Source: Gammaproteobacteria bacterium
GTDB lineage: Bacteria; Pseudomonadota; Gammaproteobacteria; DSM-16500
Direction of reading: 5' to 3'
DNA: 11,158 nt
NCBI GenBank assembly: GCA_009885665.1
Contig: VFKI01000039.1
Location: 1-11,158 of the forward strand
Each line of letters opens with the position of its first letter. Position 1 is the first letter of the stretch. Shown here piece after piece: positions 1 to 6,214 of the stretch. The notes under the pieces were generated by a model. The model saw nothing but the letters and a program-made list of their open reading frames with translations, was not told the origin of the DNA and made no database searches. Both the position numbers and the translations under genes were made by a program.

Positions 1-20
1 CCCAACTGAGCTACGACCCC
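1..20 (-). tRNA. 5' end of a tRNA gene, probably tRNA-Ala (partial)
   Basis: On the minus strand, bases 20 to 1 read GGGGTCGTAGCTCAGTTGGG. This fits the start of a tRNA: a 7-base acceptor strand (GGGGTCG), T8-A9, the D-stem GCTC, then a D-loop with A14 and GG. The GGGG start and the AGTTGGG loop are commonest in tRNA-Ala, but the anticodon lies outside the window, so the isotype is inferred. The rest of the gene runs off the left edge. It lies 22 bases after the stop of the DUF924 gene on the same strand. Confidence 0.65.
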
Positions 21-42
21 TATTAAAAAAGGTTCCTTTCCC

Positions 43-633
43 TCACACCTGTCGCAAAAACCCGCTCTCCGCCGCGGTCGAATCTCGCCCCAATATCAAA
101 TTTCGCTGCGGAAAACGACCGAATTCCTTTATCACCCGAAAATGCGCATACGCATAAGCTAAAAACAATTGATACACTTGCGTGGTTTCCGACATAGATA
201 ATGCCACCAATTGTTGATACAACCGAATAGAGGTTTCTTGCACCGCACCATCTTCCGCATGCACCAACGGCATATAAAAAAAGACTCGCTCAATCAATGT
301 GAGCGATTGATCCATTTTGGCTTCAATCCCTGTCACACATAAATGTTGCGCACGGCCATCTTGCGCAAATGACAATGGCGTACGACGATGATAAATACGT
401 GAAAATTGATCAAACAAAATAATCAGTGCTAACCGCCCGCGCGGCATCGTTTCCCACGTTTTTAATTTACCTAAAACAGCAGCGTCATATTCTTCACGAA
501 AATTTTCCAAAAGATTTAGCTTCAATTTTTCATTATCGCCAAACCACAACTGCGTGCGCTCACTGGTCGGCAAATCAGCATGCCCCAGATCACCAAACCA
601 ACAATTTAATAATGCATGGATTCTATCCGTCAT
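43..633 (-). CDS. DUF924 family protein
   Basis: A 196-residue protein matching the DUF924 family (TPR-like helical, function unknown). Family hallmarks seen are LNCWFGDLG at residues 9-17, RGRLALIILFDQFSRIYHRR at about 65-84, MPLVHAED at 121-128, and the C-terminal FGRFPQRNLILGRDST at 171-186. Length is normal for the family, and no signal peptide or membrane segment is visible, so it is probably cytoplasmic. An in-frame TTG at 639 would add two residues. The ATG at 633 is preferred because AAGG (646-649 region, overlapping the arginase stop) sits about 10 bases before it, against only about 4 before the TTG. It follows the arginase stop by 12 bases, which suggests co-transcription. There is no obvious link to the pilus genes. 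Its biochemical role is not known. Confidence 0.88.
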   Translation of the reverse strand: MTDRIHALLNCWFGDLGHADLPTSERTQLWFGDNEKLKLNLLENFREEYDAAVLGKLKTWETMPRGRLALIILFDQFSRIYHRRTPLSFAQDGRAQHLCVTGIEAKMDQSLTLIERVFFYMPLVHAEDGAVQETSIRLYQQLVALSMSETTQVYQLFLAYAYAHFRVIKEFGRFPQRNLILGRDSTAAESGFLRQV

Positions 634-645
634 GCACAAAGCGCC

Positions 646-1539
646 TTATTTTATACATATCGCCGTCAGCAATTCTGGAATGAGATGCTCCGTCTTGCCA
701 TCTATATCACGATGAGGGTCAAACTCAACAATTTCAAGCCCCAGCCGTCTCTTATCATCGGCAAAACACCTTAGTGCTGTCAAGAGCTCTGTCGCAGACA
801 AACCATCAGGTTCAGCCGCACCCGTTCCCGGCGCATCGCGCGGATCAATGCCATCAATATCTAATGAAATACCATACCCCTCAGTGCCAGCCGTCACAAT
901 CTCGTGCGCTTCTGCCATCACCGCCGCCAAACCACGCTGTTTAATTTCTGGCATAAAGAAAATACGCACGCCTAATTGCTGCAATAAAGTGGCCTCTGCC
1001 GGCTCATAACTGCGCACGCCAATCAAACACACATGCTGCGGTTGTAGTACCGGTCGTGCCGCGCCCAACCCCGTCAACATCGCATCACCCCGCCCCAATA
1101 AACATGCCAGCGGCATGCCGTGTGGATTACCTGATTGCGTTGTATCAAGTGTGTGGCTATCCATATGCGCATCAATCCAAACCAATCCCAGCGGCTTACC
1201 CGAACCCAAGCCGCGCGACACCCCACTCCACGTACCGATCGCACAGCTGTGATCGCCACCCAATACCACAAATGATTTTTTTTGTTGCGTTAGCCGTGCG
1301 GTTTGATCTGCCAATTGACGACAAAGATCCACAATTGCCACAATACGTGCAGCCGTTGTAGCACGGCCACGTGCAATTAATTGAGTTGATTGAGATTCAG
1401 GCGGACGAATAAGCGCTTGCCAATGAAACGCGGCAGGCACAGCTGTCAATGCAGCAGAAGAGTGCAACACGAGAGGGCCATCACTACAACCGGCATTGGC
1501 AGCACCAATGCCGGTGGCGTATCCCAATAAATAAAGCAT
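646..1539 (-). CDS. arginase family protein (ureohydrolase, Mn-dependent), probable arginase
   Basis: A 297-residue protein of the arginase/agmatinase/formiminoglutamase superfamily, full length for an arginase. The binuclear manganese ligands are all present: H97 in GGDHS (94-98), D123, H125 and D127 in DAHMD (123-127), and D227 and D229 in SLDIDGIDP (225-233). GNPHGMP (137-143) resembles the SGNLHG substrate loop of true arginases, and EIVEFDP (269-275) resembles the arginase EVNP segment. Arginase (L-arginine to ornithine and urea) is therefore more likely than agmatinase, but substrate cannot be fixed by eye. The ATG at 1539 starts directly at the conserved first strand (LYLLGYATGIGA). 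It has no good ribosome binding site and lies 27 bases after the pilin stop, so translation may depend on the upstream cistron. Its place inside a pilus region is unusual. Confidence 0.9.
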   Translation of the reverse strand: MLYLLGYATGIGAANAGCSDGPLVLHSSAALTAVPAAFHWQALIRPPESQSTQLIARGRATTAARIVAIVDLCRQLADQTARLTQQKKSFVVLGGDHSCAIGTWSGVSRGLGSGKPLGLVWIDAHMDSHTLDTTQSGNPHGMPLACLLGRGDAMLTGLGAARPVLQPQHVCLIGVRSYEPAEATLLQQLGVRIFFMPEIKQRGLAAVMAEAHEIVTAGTEGYGISLDIDGIDPRDAPGTGAAEPDGLSATELLTALRCFADDKRRLGLEIVEFDPHRDIDGKTEHLIPELLTAICIK

Positions 1540-1560
1540 AGGGATTACCCAGTCGTCGCG

Positions 1561-1575
1561 ATTGCGTTACGCAAT
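1561..1575 (-). repeat. inverted repeat enclosing the pilin stop codon
   Basis: On the minus strand the sequence ATTGCG-TAA-CGCAAT forms a perfect 6-bp stem whose three-base loop is exactly the TAA stop of the pilin gene. It is not followed by a T-run, so it does not look like an intrinsic terminator. It lies between the pilin and the arginase start and could affect mRNA stability or reading between the two cistrons; this is inference. A stem this short could also arise by chance. Confidence 0.4.
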
Positions 1576-1938
1576 ACCATTACCGGTAAATGTGGCAGTT
1601 TGACTATTTTGCCCCGTCACAGTACACGTTGCCGTTGCACCCGCAGTAATTGCCACAGAAGCAATGCTATAACCGGTCGGTAACCCCCCTTGCAGCAATG
1701 AACCTACGTCAGTACAGTTAGCCACCGCTGAGCCTTGTGTCGCATCGGCTGAACGCACGCCATAATTATTAGCGCTGGCAGACGCTAAGGCACCGGCAAC
1801 CCCTGACACAGTCGCGCTGCTGGCTTTAGTTGTTAGATTGAGCAGCTTTGGAATGGCCACTGCAGCCAATAATCCCAGAATGATGATCACGATAACCAAT
1901 TCAATCAGGGTAAATCCGCGTTGCTTAAAAATTCTCAT
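1567..1938 (-). CDS. mshA: MshA-like type IV prepilin (major pilin candidate)
   Basis: A 123-residue class III prepilin. The leader MRIFKQRG (1-8) is short and basic, followed by FTLIELVIVIIILGLLAAVAIP (9-30). This is the classic N-methylated hydrophobic helix, with cleavage expected between G8 and F9 and the key Glu at mature position 5. The mature protein would be 115 residues. The C-terminal half is rich in Ala, Gly, Ser and Thr and carries two cysteines, C75 and C105, which can form the usual pilin disulfide loop. The motif ASANNYGVRSA (53-63) resembles the helix after the membrane part of MSHA-type pilins. The GTG at 1947 is only one base from the AAGGAG site, so the ATG at 1938 with 10-base spacing is chosen. 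It is the only pilin in the window, lies downstream of mshG, and appears to have its own promoter. It could be MshA or MshB. Confidence 0.87.
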   Translation of the reverse strand: MRIFKQRGFTLIELVIVIIILGLLAAVAIPKLLNLTTKASSATVSGVAGALASASANNYGVRSADATQGSAVANCTDVGSLLQGGLPTGYSIASVAITAGATATCTVTGQNSQTATFTGNGIA

Positions 1939-1948
1939 ACGCTGCACT

Positions 1949-1954
1949 CTCCTT
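1949..1954 (-). promoter_or_regulatory. ribosome binding site of the pilin gene
   Basis: AAGGAG on the minus strand, 10 bases before the ATG at 1938. It decides the start: the GTG at 1947 would leave only one base of spacing. Confidence 0.7.
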
Positions 1955-2036
1955 AGTATTGTTGCAAACTGATCTAAACAATGTATCTATAGATGGGGTA
2001 GGTGAACTGAGTACGCGGCAAACTGCATTGACGAGC

Positions 2037-2071
2037 GTCAGAGGGGGAGAATAGCGCTCTCCCCCTCTGAC
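2037..2071 (-). repeat. perfect 14-bp GC-rich stem-loop in the pilin leader
   Basis: Arms GTCAGAGGGGGAGA (2037-2050) and TCTCCCCCTCTGAC (2058-2071) are exact reverse complements around a 7-base loop (2051-2057). Neither strand has a T-run after the stem, so it is not a typical intrinsic terminator. It lies about 50 bases downstream of the predicted promoter and about 100 bases before the pilin start, so it would fold in the pilin mRNA leader. A further CTCCCCC (plus strand 2074-2080) duplicates part of one arm and could offer a weaker alternative pairing. A stabilising 5' structure, an RNase processing site, an attenuator or a dispersed palindromic repeat are all possible. Confidence 0.8.
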
Positions 2072-2125
2072 AACTCCCCCATCGCCAACATTTACCCTGC
2101 TTGATGATGTAGGGGATACAAAACA

Positions 2126-2155
2126 ATTGTACGGGAATTTCGCGATAAAACACAA
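2126..2155 (-). promoter_or_regulatory. candidate sigma70 promoter for the pilin gene
   Basis: On the minus strand, -35 TTGTGT (2155-2150) and -10 TACAAT (2131-2126) are separated by 18 bases. The -10 matches TATAAT at five of six positions and the -35 matches TTGACA at three. Transcription would begin near 2119, giving a leader of roughly 180 bases that contains the strong hairpin. Its place after the mshG terminator supports separate expression of the pilin. No sigma54 or sigma28 pattern was recognised. Confidence 0.5.
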
Positions 2156-2199
2156 GCGATAAATGGGTGTCCTATCAATGAGGTGGGGCTGCATTTTGC

Positions 2200-2245
2200 A
2201 AAAAACGTAACTGTTCAGGTACCTTAGGCGAACGGCCAGAACAGT
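2200..2245 (-). terminator. probable intrinsic terminator after mshG
   Basis: Beginning four bases after the mshG stop on the minus strand, ACTGTTC (2245-2239) pairs with GAACAGT (2216-2210). The stem extends by two G-C pairs past one A:A mismatch, and six Ts (2205-2200) follow four bases after the stem. The loop is fairly large and contains a short AGGTACCT palindrome. This is compatible with a rho-independent terminator closing the mshI-mshG operon, but the offset T-run makes it less than ideal. Confidence 0.5.
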
Positions 2246-2248
2246 GGC

Positions 2249-3469
2249 TCAATGAATTAAGTTCACCATATTCCAAATCGGCAAATACACTGCCAGCGCT
2301 AAAATTAAAATCATGCCGCCTAAACCCAACACCAATAATGTCTCAACAATCTCATTCAAACGTTTTAAATCATAGACTAATTCACGTTCATAATAATCAG
2401 CAATATGCTGTAAAATACTGGCTAACTCACCCGTTTCTTCACTCACCGCTAACATTTGCACTTCAAAACGATTGAAAAAAGCCGATGCAGATACCGCTTG
2501 GGTCAGACTAATCCCATGCTGAATCGCATCGCGCACCATGACAATCTCTTTAATTGCATATGCATTTTCTAAAGTTTGCGCCACCAGCCCCAAGCCATCC
2601 GCTAACGGCACGCCTGCATTGGCAATAATATAAAAAGAGCGCGTAAAACGCAGCATAATAATACGCCGCAATAATTTACCAATAACCGGTAAACGTAATT
2701 GCAAGTGATTCCATTTATATTTTCCATCCGGCGTATGCGTATAATAAATAAAGCCAGCAATCATCCCTATCAATAGGGTAATCACGAATAAACCATGGCC
2801 TTTAAAAAAATTGGAAATGCCCATCAAAATACGCGTTGGTAATGGCAAAGCAACGTGTGATTGCGCAAACACGCCAGAAAAACTGGGGATTACCCAACCG
2901 GTAATCACGACCACCGCCAACATAATGCTCAACACCACAAACATAGGATAACGCAAGGCTGCTGTAGCGCGCTGGATGGCTGAATTTTCCAACTCCAAAT
3001 ACTCATTTAAATGGATAAATGCTTCATCTAAACGACCACTGCTCTGCCCCACATGCACCATGCTAATCATAATAGGTGAAAAATAATCGGGATACTCTTG
3101 CATCGCCGACGCCAATGTTCGCCCTGACTCTAATTGTTCCACCAAGCCATTAAGAATTTCCGCAGTACGCGGTGTACGCGCTGTTTCTGCCAATTGACGC
3201 AATGCCACAATAATCGGCACGCCTGTTTTGGTCAAAATACTCATTTGTCGCGCAAACACACCCATTTCTTCACGCTGTTTACCTCGACTCGCAAAACGTT
3301 TATTAAAACGCGCCATAAAATTGGCTTGCAATTTTTTTTCATTAATTTCGGTGGGAATAATGCCTTCTTTGACCAATTGCGCACCCAACAAACTCGCCGA
3401 GGAAGATGCACGTTGGCCACGGATAAGTTTGCCTTCCGCATTACGTCCTTGATAGCTAAATGTATTCAT
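2249..3469 (-). CDS. mshG: MSHA biogenesis protein MshG (GspF/PilC-type inner-membrane platform)
   Basis: A 406-residue polytopic protein with two T2SSF domains (about 72-195 and 275-398). Each has the family pattern: FARQMSILTKTGVPIIVALRQLAE at 72-95 in the first and FTRSFYIIANAGVPLADGL at 275-293 in the second, with MISMVHVGQSSGRLDEAF and MLAVSEETGELASIL at the equivalent inner helices. Membrane segments are near 174-196, 226-245 and 374-402. It is the inner-membrane base on which pilin subunits are fed into the fibre by the MshE ATPase. The ATG overlaps the mshE stop as ATGA, with AGGA 8 bases upstream, so the two partners are probably translationally coupled. Family resemblance also covers PilC and GspF; the gene order decides for MshG. 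Confidence 0.92.
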   Translation of the reverse strand: MNTFSYQGRNAEGKLIRGQRASSSASLLGAQLVKEGIIPTEINEKKLQANFMARFNKRFASRGKQREEMGVFARQMSILTKTGVPIIVALRQLAETARTPRTAEILNGLVEQLESGRTLASAMQEYPDYFSPIMISMVHVGQSSGRLDEAFIHLNEYLELENSAIQRATAALRYPMFVVLSIMLAVVVITGWVIPSFSGVFAQSHVALPLPTRILMGISNFFKGHGLFVITLLIGMIAGFIYYTHTPDGKYKWNHLQLRLPVIGKLLRRIIMLRFTRSFYIIANAGVPLADGLGLVAQTLENAYAIKEIVMVRDAIQHGISLTQAVSASAFFNRFEVQMLAVSEETGELASILQHIADYYERELVYDLKRLNEIVETLLVLGLGGMILILALAVYLPIWNMVNLIH

Positions 3470-5232
3470 GCGATTGATCCTGTCATTGCTTCTGCTTGTT
3501 GAACAGGCGCGAGCGCCGGCACATCCTCCTGCATTCCCTCGCCCACCATACGGATCACTTCTTCCAGCGTTGTCACGCCTTCGGCAATCAATGCCACACC
3601 ACTCGCCACCAACGGTCGAAACTGTGGCGCTTCACGTACCAGCCGCATAAATATCGTTAAATCATTCAGTCGCAAGGCATCCGCCAATGGCGCAGTAATC
3701 TCCAGTATTTCAAAAATACCGCAACGTCCTTTATAACCGGTATTATGACAATAGTGGCACCCTGCCCCTCGCTTAAAAATAATCGGCTGTTCTGGCAGCC
3801 AGGCAGTTACCGAGGTAAGCCACGCTTTTTCTGGCAATGATAATTCATACGTTTCTATACAATTTTGACAAATGCGTCGTACCAAACGTTGCGCCAGCAC
3901 ACCCCGCAGTACAGAGGCGACGATATACCCTTCCGCGCCCATATCCAATAACCGCACCACACTACTCGCCGCATCATTAGTATGCAAAGTCGATAACACA
4001 AAGTGTCCGGTCATCGCCGCACGCAAGGCAATATTAGCGGTCTCTTGGTCGCGCAATTCACCAATCATAATAACATCAGGATCTTGGCGCAAAATTGCCC
4101 GTAAAACACGGGCAAATGAAAGATCTATTTTATTTTGCACTTGTACTTGACTAATGCGTGACATACGGTATTCCACCGGATCTTCAACGGTAATAATTTT
4201 TGTATCCGCTTGATTCAATTCTGCCAACACGCCATATAAGGTCGTGGTTTTACCGCTGCCCGTGGGGCCTGTCACTAACAAAATACCATGGGGCAATTGA
4301 ATCATGCGGCGAATGCTTTGCAACACCATGGCAGGCATGCCCACGCGATCTAAGTTAACGGCGTCTGCTGATTGATCCAATAAACGCATGACAACGGATT
4401 CACCATATTGCACCGGCAACGTTGATAAACGCACATCAAAATTTTTATTATGCACACGAATACTAAAGCGACCATCTTGCGGCAAGCGTCGTTCGGTAAT
4501 ATTGAGACCCGCCATTAATTTCAAACGCAATGTCAAAGCAGATGCGATATGGGTTTCACTCAGCACTTGTTCCTGCAATAAACCATCCACCCGATGACGA
4601 ATACGCAAAGCGACTTCATCCGGTTCAATATGAATATCAGAAGCACCTGCCTGCACACCATCTTCAAAAATCGATTGTAACAACTTTAATACCGGCGCAT
4701 CCGTTTCAACACTGCCCTCTGCTAGTTTCGCTATATCAAAATCATTGTGTATCAATTCAGCTGATAATTCTTCGGCAAGCGAGGTGATTTCAGTGCTACG
4801 ACGATAAACCATATCAATCGCATGTAATAAATCTGCTTCACGTACTAATGCGATCGTAATAGACTGCCGTAAATTTTTTTCTAATTCATCACACGCAACG
4901 ACATCTTGCGGATCCGCCATGCCTACCAGTAAACCTGTCTCCGTTTTACCTATCACCATCGCACGATAGCGACGTGCCAACATTTCTGGCAACAGCATCG
5001 CTTGCACTGTATCTAATGTACGATTACGAATATCGACTAAAGCAATATTCAGCTGATCCGCTAAACGCTGTAATAATACTTTTTCATCGATAAAACCCAG
5101 GTTTATCAGCGTTTGACCGAGACGTTCCCCCGTCGCACGCTGCCGCTCAATCGCAACGTCCAATTGCGCAGATGTGAGCAATCCACTGTCCAGCAACATT
5201 TTACCAATTGAAACACGCTTGACTGGATTCAT
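3466..5232 (-). CDS. mshE: MSHA assembly ATPase MshE (PilB/GspE family) with c-di-GMP-binding type N-domain
   Basis: A 588-residue hexameric secretion ATPase that powers pilus extension. Residues 8-31 and 37-60 form the two tandem 24-residue MshEN motifs with the standard 5-residue spacer, the c-di-GMP site known from Vibrio cholerae MshE. The second starts with the consensus RLG; the first has SIG, so its arginine is missing. The motor domain shows Walker A GPTGSGKTT (322-330), the Asp box ITVEDPVEY (347-355), Walker B DVIMIGELRD (386-395) and the His box STLHTND (414-420). The zinc-binding cysteines are C455, C458, C492 and C495, typical of extension rather than retraction ATPases. AAAGGA lies 5 bases before the ATG and overlaps the mshN stop. 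The gene lies between mshN and mshG, as in known MSHA operons. Confidence 0.95.
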   Translation of the reverse strand: MNPVKRVSIGKMLLDSGLLTSAQLDVAIERQRATGERLGQTLINLGFIDEKVLLQRLADQLNIALVDIRNRTLDTVQAMLLPEMLARRYRAMVIGKTETGLLVGMADPQDVVACDELEKNLRQSITIALVREADLLHAIDMVYRRSTEITSLAEELSAELIHNDFDIAKLAEGSVETDAPVLKLLQSIFEDGVQAGASDIHIEPDEVALRIRHRVDGLLQEQVLSETHIASALTLRLKLMAGLNITERRLPQDGRFSIRVHNKNFDVRLSTLPVQYGESVVMRLLDQSADAVNLDRVGMPAMVLQSIRRMIQLPHGILLVTGPTGSGKTTTLYGVLAELNQADTKIITVEDPVEYRMSRISQVQVQNKIDLSFARVLRAILRQDPDVIMIGELRDQETANIALRAAMTGHFVLSTLHTNDAASSVVRLLDMGAEGYIVASVLRGVLAQRLVRRICQNCIETYELSLPEKAWLTSVTAWLPEQPIIFKRGAGCHYCHNTGYKGRCGIFEILEITAPLADALRLNDLTIFMRLVREAPQFRPLVASGVALIAEGVTTLEEVIRMVGEGMQEDVPALAPVQQAEAMTGSIA

Positions 5233-5241
5233 CCCATTCCT

Positions 5242-6213
5242 TTATGTTAACTGCGCATCCACATAGGCTTGTAATTCGGGATTCAAATTATGCGCATCCC
5301 GTGCTTGCGCAAAAGCCGCCAGCGCATCTTCGTGTTGACCAGAACTCTCCAATGCGACGGCCAATCCCACCCACCACACACCATTACGGGGTTGCAATTG
5401 TAATAATTGCTGATAACGCTGTGCCGCCAACAACGACTGATGTGTGCGCTGATAAAGTGCTGCAACCATAGCATGGTATTGTGGAAACGCTGCCAGCGAT
5501 GGCGTATGCTGTTGCAACACACGCAAAGCACCTGCCACATCCCCTGACCCCACTAAAAGACTTGCTTTTAATTGAATAAATGGCGGCCAATCCGGTGAAC
5601 GCATCAGGCCTGCTGTTAAGATTTTTTGGGCAGATTGCGGCGCATGTTGCTGTAACAATAAACGCACCAATAATTCACGACCACGTACATCCTCAGGCGT
5701 CGCGCGCATTAATTCTCGTAATGTTTGCGTTGCGGCAACGATATTATTGAGGCTTAACTGTTGTTGTGCACGTTGCCAAAGTTGCTCAGGATGCGAGATG
5801 ATCGCAGGCGTAACGGATAATCCTGTTATTTTTTGAGGCACAATCAGCGCTGCGGACTGACTGGAGATCGTTCGCGCACTGAACGCAGCCGAATGCGCAA
5901 GCACACGAACGGATTTTGCCGAAACAGATTCTGACGCAAAGTTTGTCGACGCACGTGCTGCACGATTGACTGAGTGCGCACCTTTCGCGCCATGTGCATG
6001 CGAAGTCGGCGGCCTCATAAAGCGCGGCCATAAAAATACGGCTGCAAGACACACAATGGCTAATGTCATAATCAACCATAAATACCAAGGAAAACGGCGC
6101 TTATCATCGTCAAAAGTTGCAGCATGCACCGCTACGGGCTTAACCGGCGTATTTTGTCCGGGTTGCGCGCGACGCTGGGCTAAATCATGTAACATTTCAT
6201 TAATCACACTCAT
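5242..6213 (-). CDS. mshN: MshN-like TPR membrane protein of MSHA biogenesis
   Basis: A 323-residue protein opening with MSVINEMLHDLAQRR, the N-terminal signature of MshN proteins. One membrane helix lies at about 42-62, preceded by basic residues, giving an N-in, C-out topology. Residues 65-135 form a Ser/Ala/His-rich linker. The C-terminal half (about 145-323) is a helical repeat region with TPR-like units, including AAQRYQQLLQLQPRNGVWWV and HEDALAAFAQARDAHNLNPE. MshN is an accessory factor of MSHA assembly whose exact task is not defined; the TPRs suggest protein contacts in the periplasm. Its ATG lies one base after the mshM stop. The linker is poorly conserved in such proteins, so assignment rests on the N-terminus, the TPRs and the gene order. 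Confidence 0.85.
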   Translation of the reverse strand: MSVINEMLHDLAQRRAQPGQNTPVKPVAVHAATFDDDKRRFPWYLWLIMTLAIVCLAAVFLWPRFMRPPTSHAHGAKGAHSVNRAARASTNFASESVSAKSVRVLAHSAAFSARTISSQSAALIVPQKITGLSVTPAIISHPEQLWQRAQQQLSLNNIVAATQTLRELMRATPEDVRGRELLVRLLLQQHAPQSAQKILTAGLMRSPDWPPFIQLKASLLVGSGDVAGALRVLQQHTPSLAAFPQYHAMVAALYQRTHQSLLAAQRYQQLLQLQPRNGVWWVGLAVALESSGQHEDALAAFAQARDAHNLNPELQAYVDAQLT

Positions 6214-6214
6214 G

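Larger units (their letters stand above)
1939..2248. other. regulatory junction between mshG and the pilin gene
   Basis: About 310 bases without a convincing gene. In transcription order on the minus strand it holds a probable terminator for the biogenesis operon, a candidate sigma70 promoter, a 14-bp perfect hairpin, a 10-bp palindrome ATCTATAGAT (1985-1994), and a strong Shine-Dalgarno for the pilin. An 89-codon open frame across it (2194 to 1925, minus) looks non-coding: its protein shows no domain and it runs into the pilin start in another frame. Confidence 0.6.

Noticed and set aside
21..42. Small hairpin (AAAGG-AA-CCTTT plus Ts on the minus strand) between the DUF924 gene and the tRNA
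   Set aside because: Only a 5-bp AT-rich stem with a two-base loop (or 4 bp with a four-base loop); too weak to call a terminator.
1985..1994. Palindrome ATCTATAGAT near the pilin ribosome binding site as an operator or second promoter
   Set aside because: No -35 element at a suitable distance and no second copy; 10-bp AT-rich palindromes arise by chance.
1925..2194. 89-codon minus-strand open frame between mshG and the pilin
   Set aside because: Its product has no recognisable domain. It spans the candidate promoter and the hairpin and overlaps the pilin start in another frame; best explained as chance.
1308..3200. Shared 14-base stretch TCTGCCAATTGACG in the arginase gene and in mshG
   Set aside because: In both places it encodes the same short peptide Arg-Gln-Leu-Ala in the gene frame; a chance codon match, not a repeat element.
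3134..3502. 122-codon plus-strand open frame
   Set aside because: It lies opposite mshG and the end of mshE, which have clear family motifs, and its own translation shows no domain.
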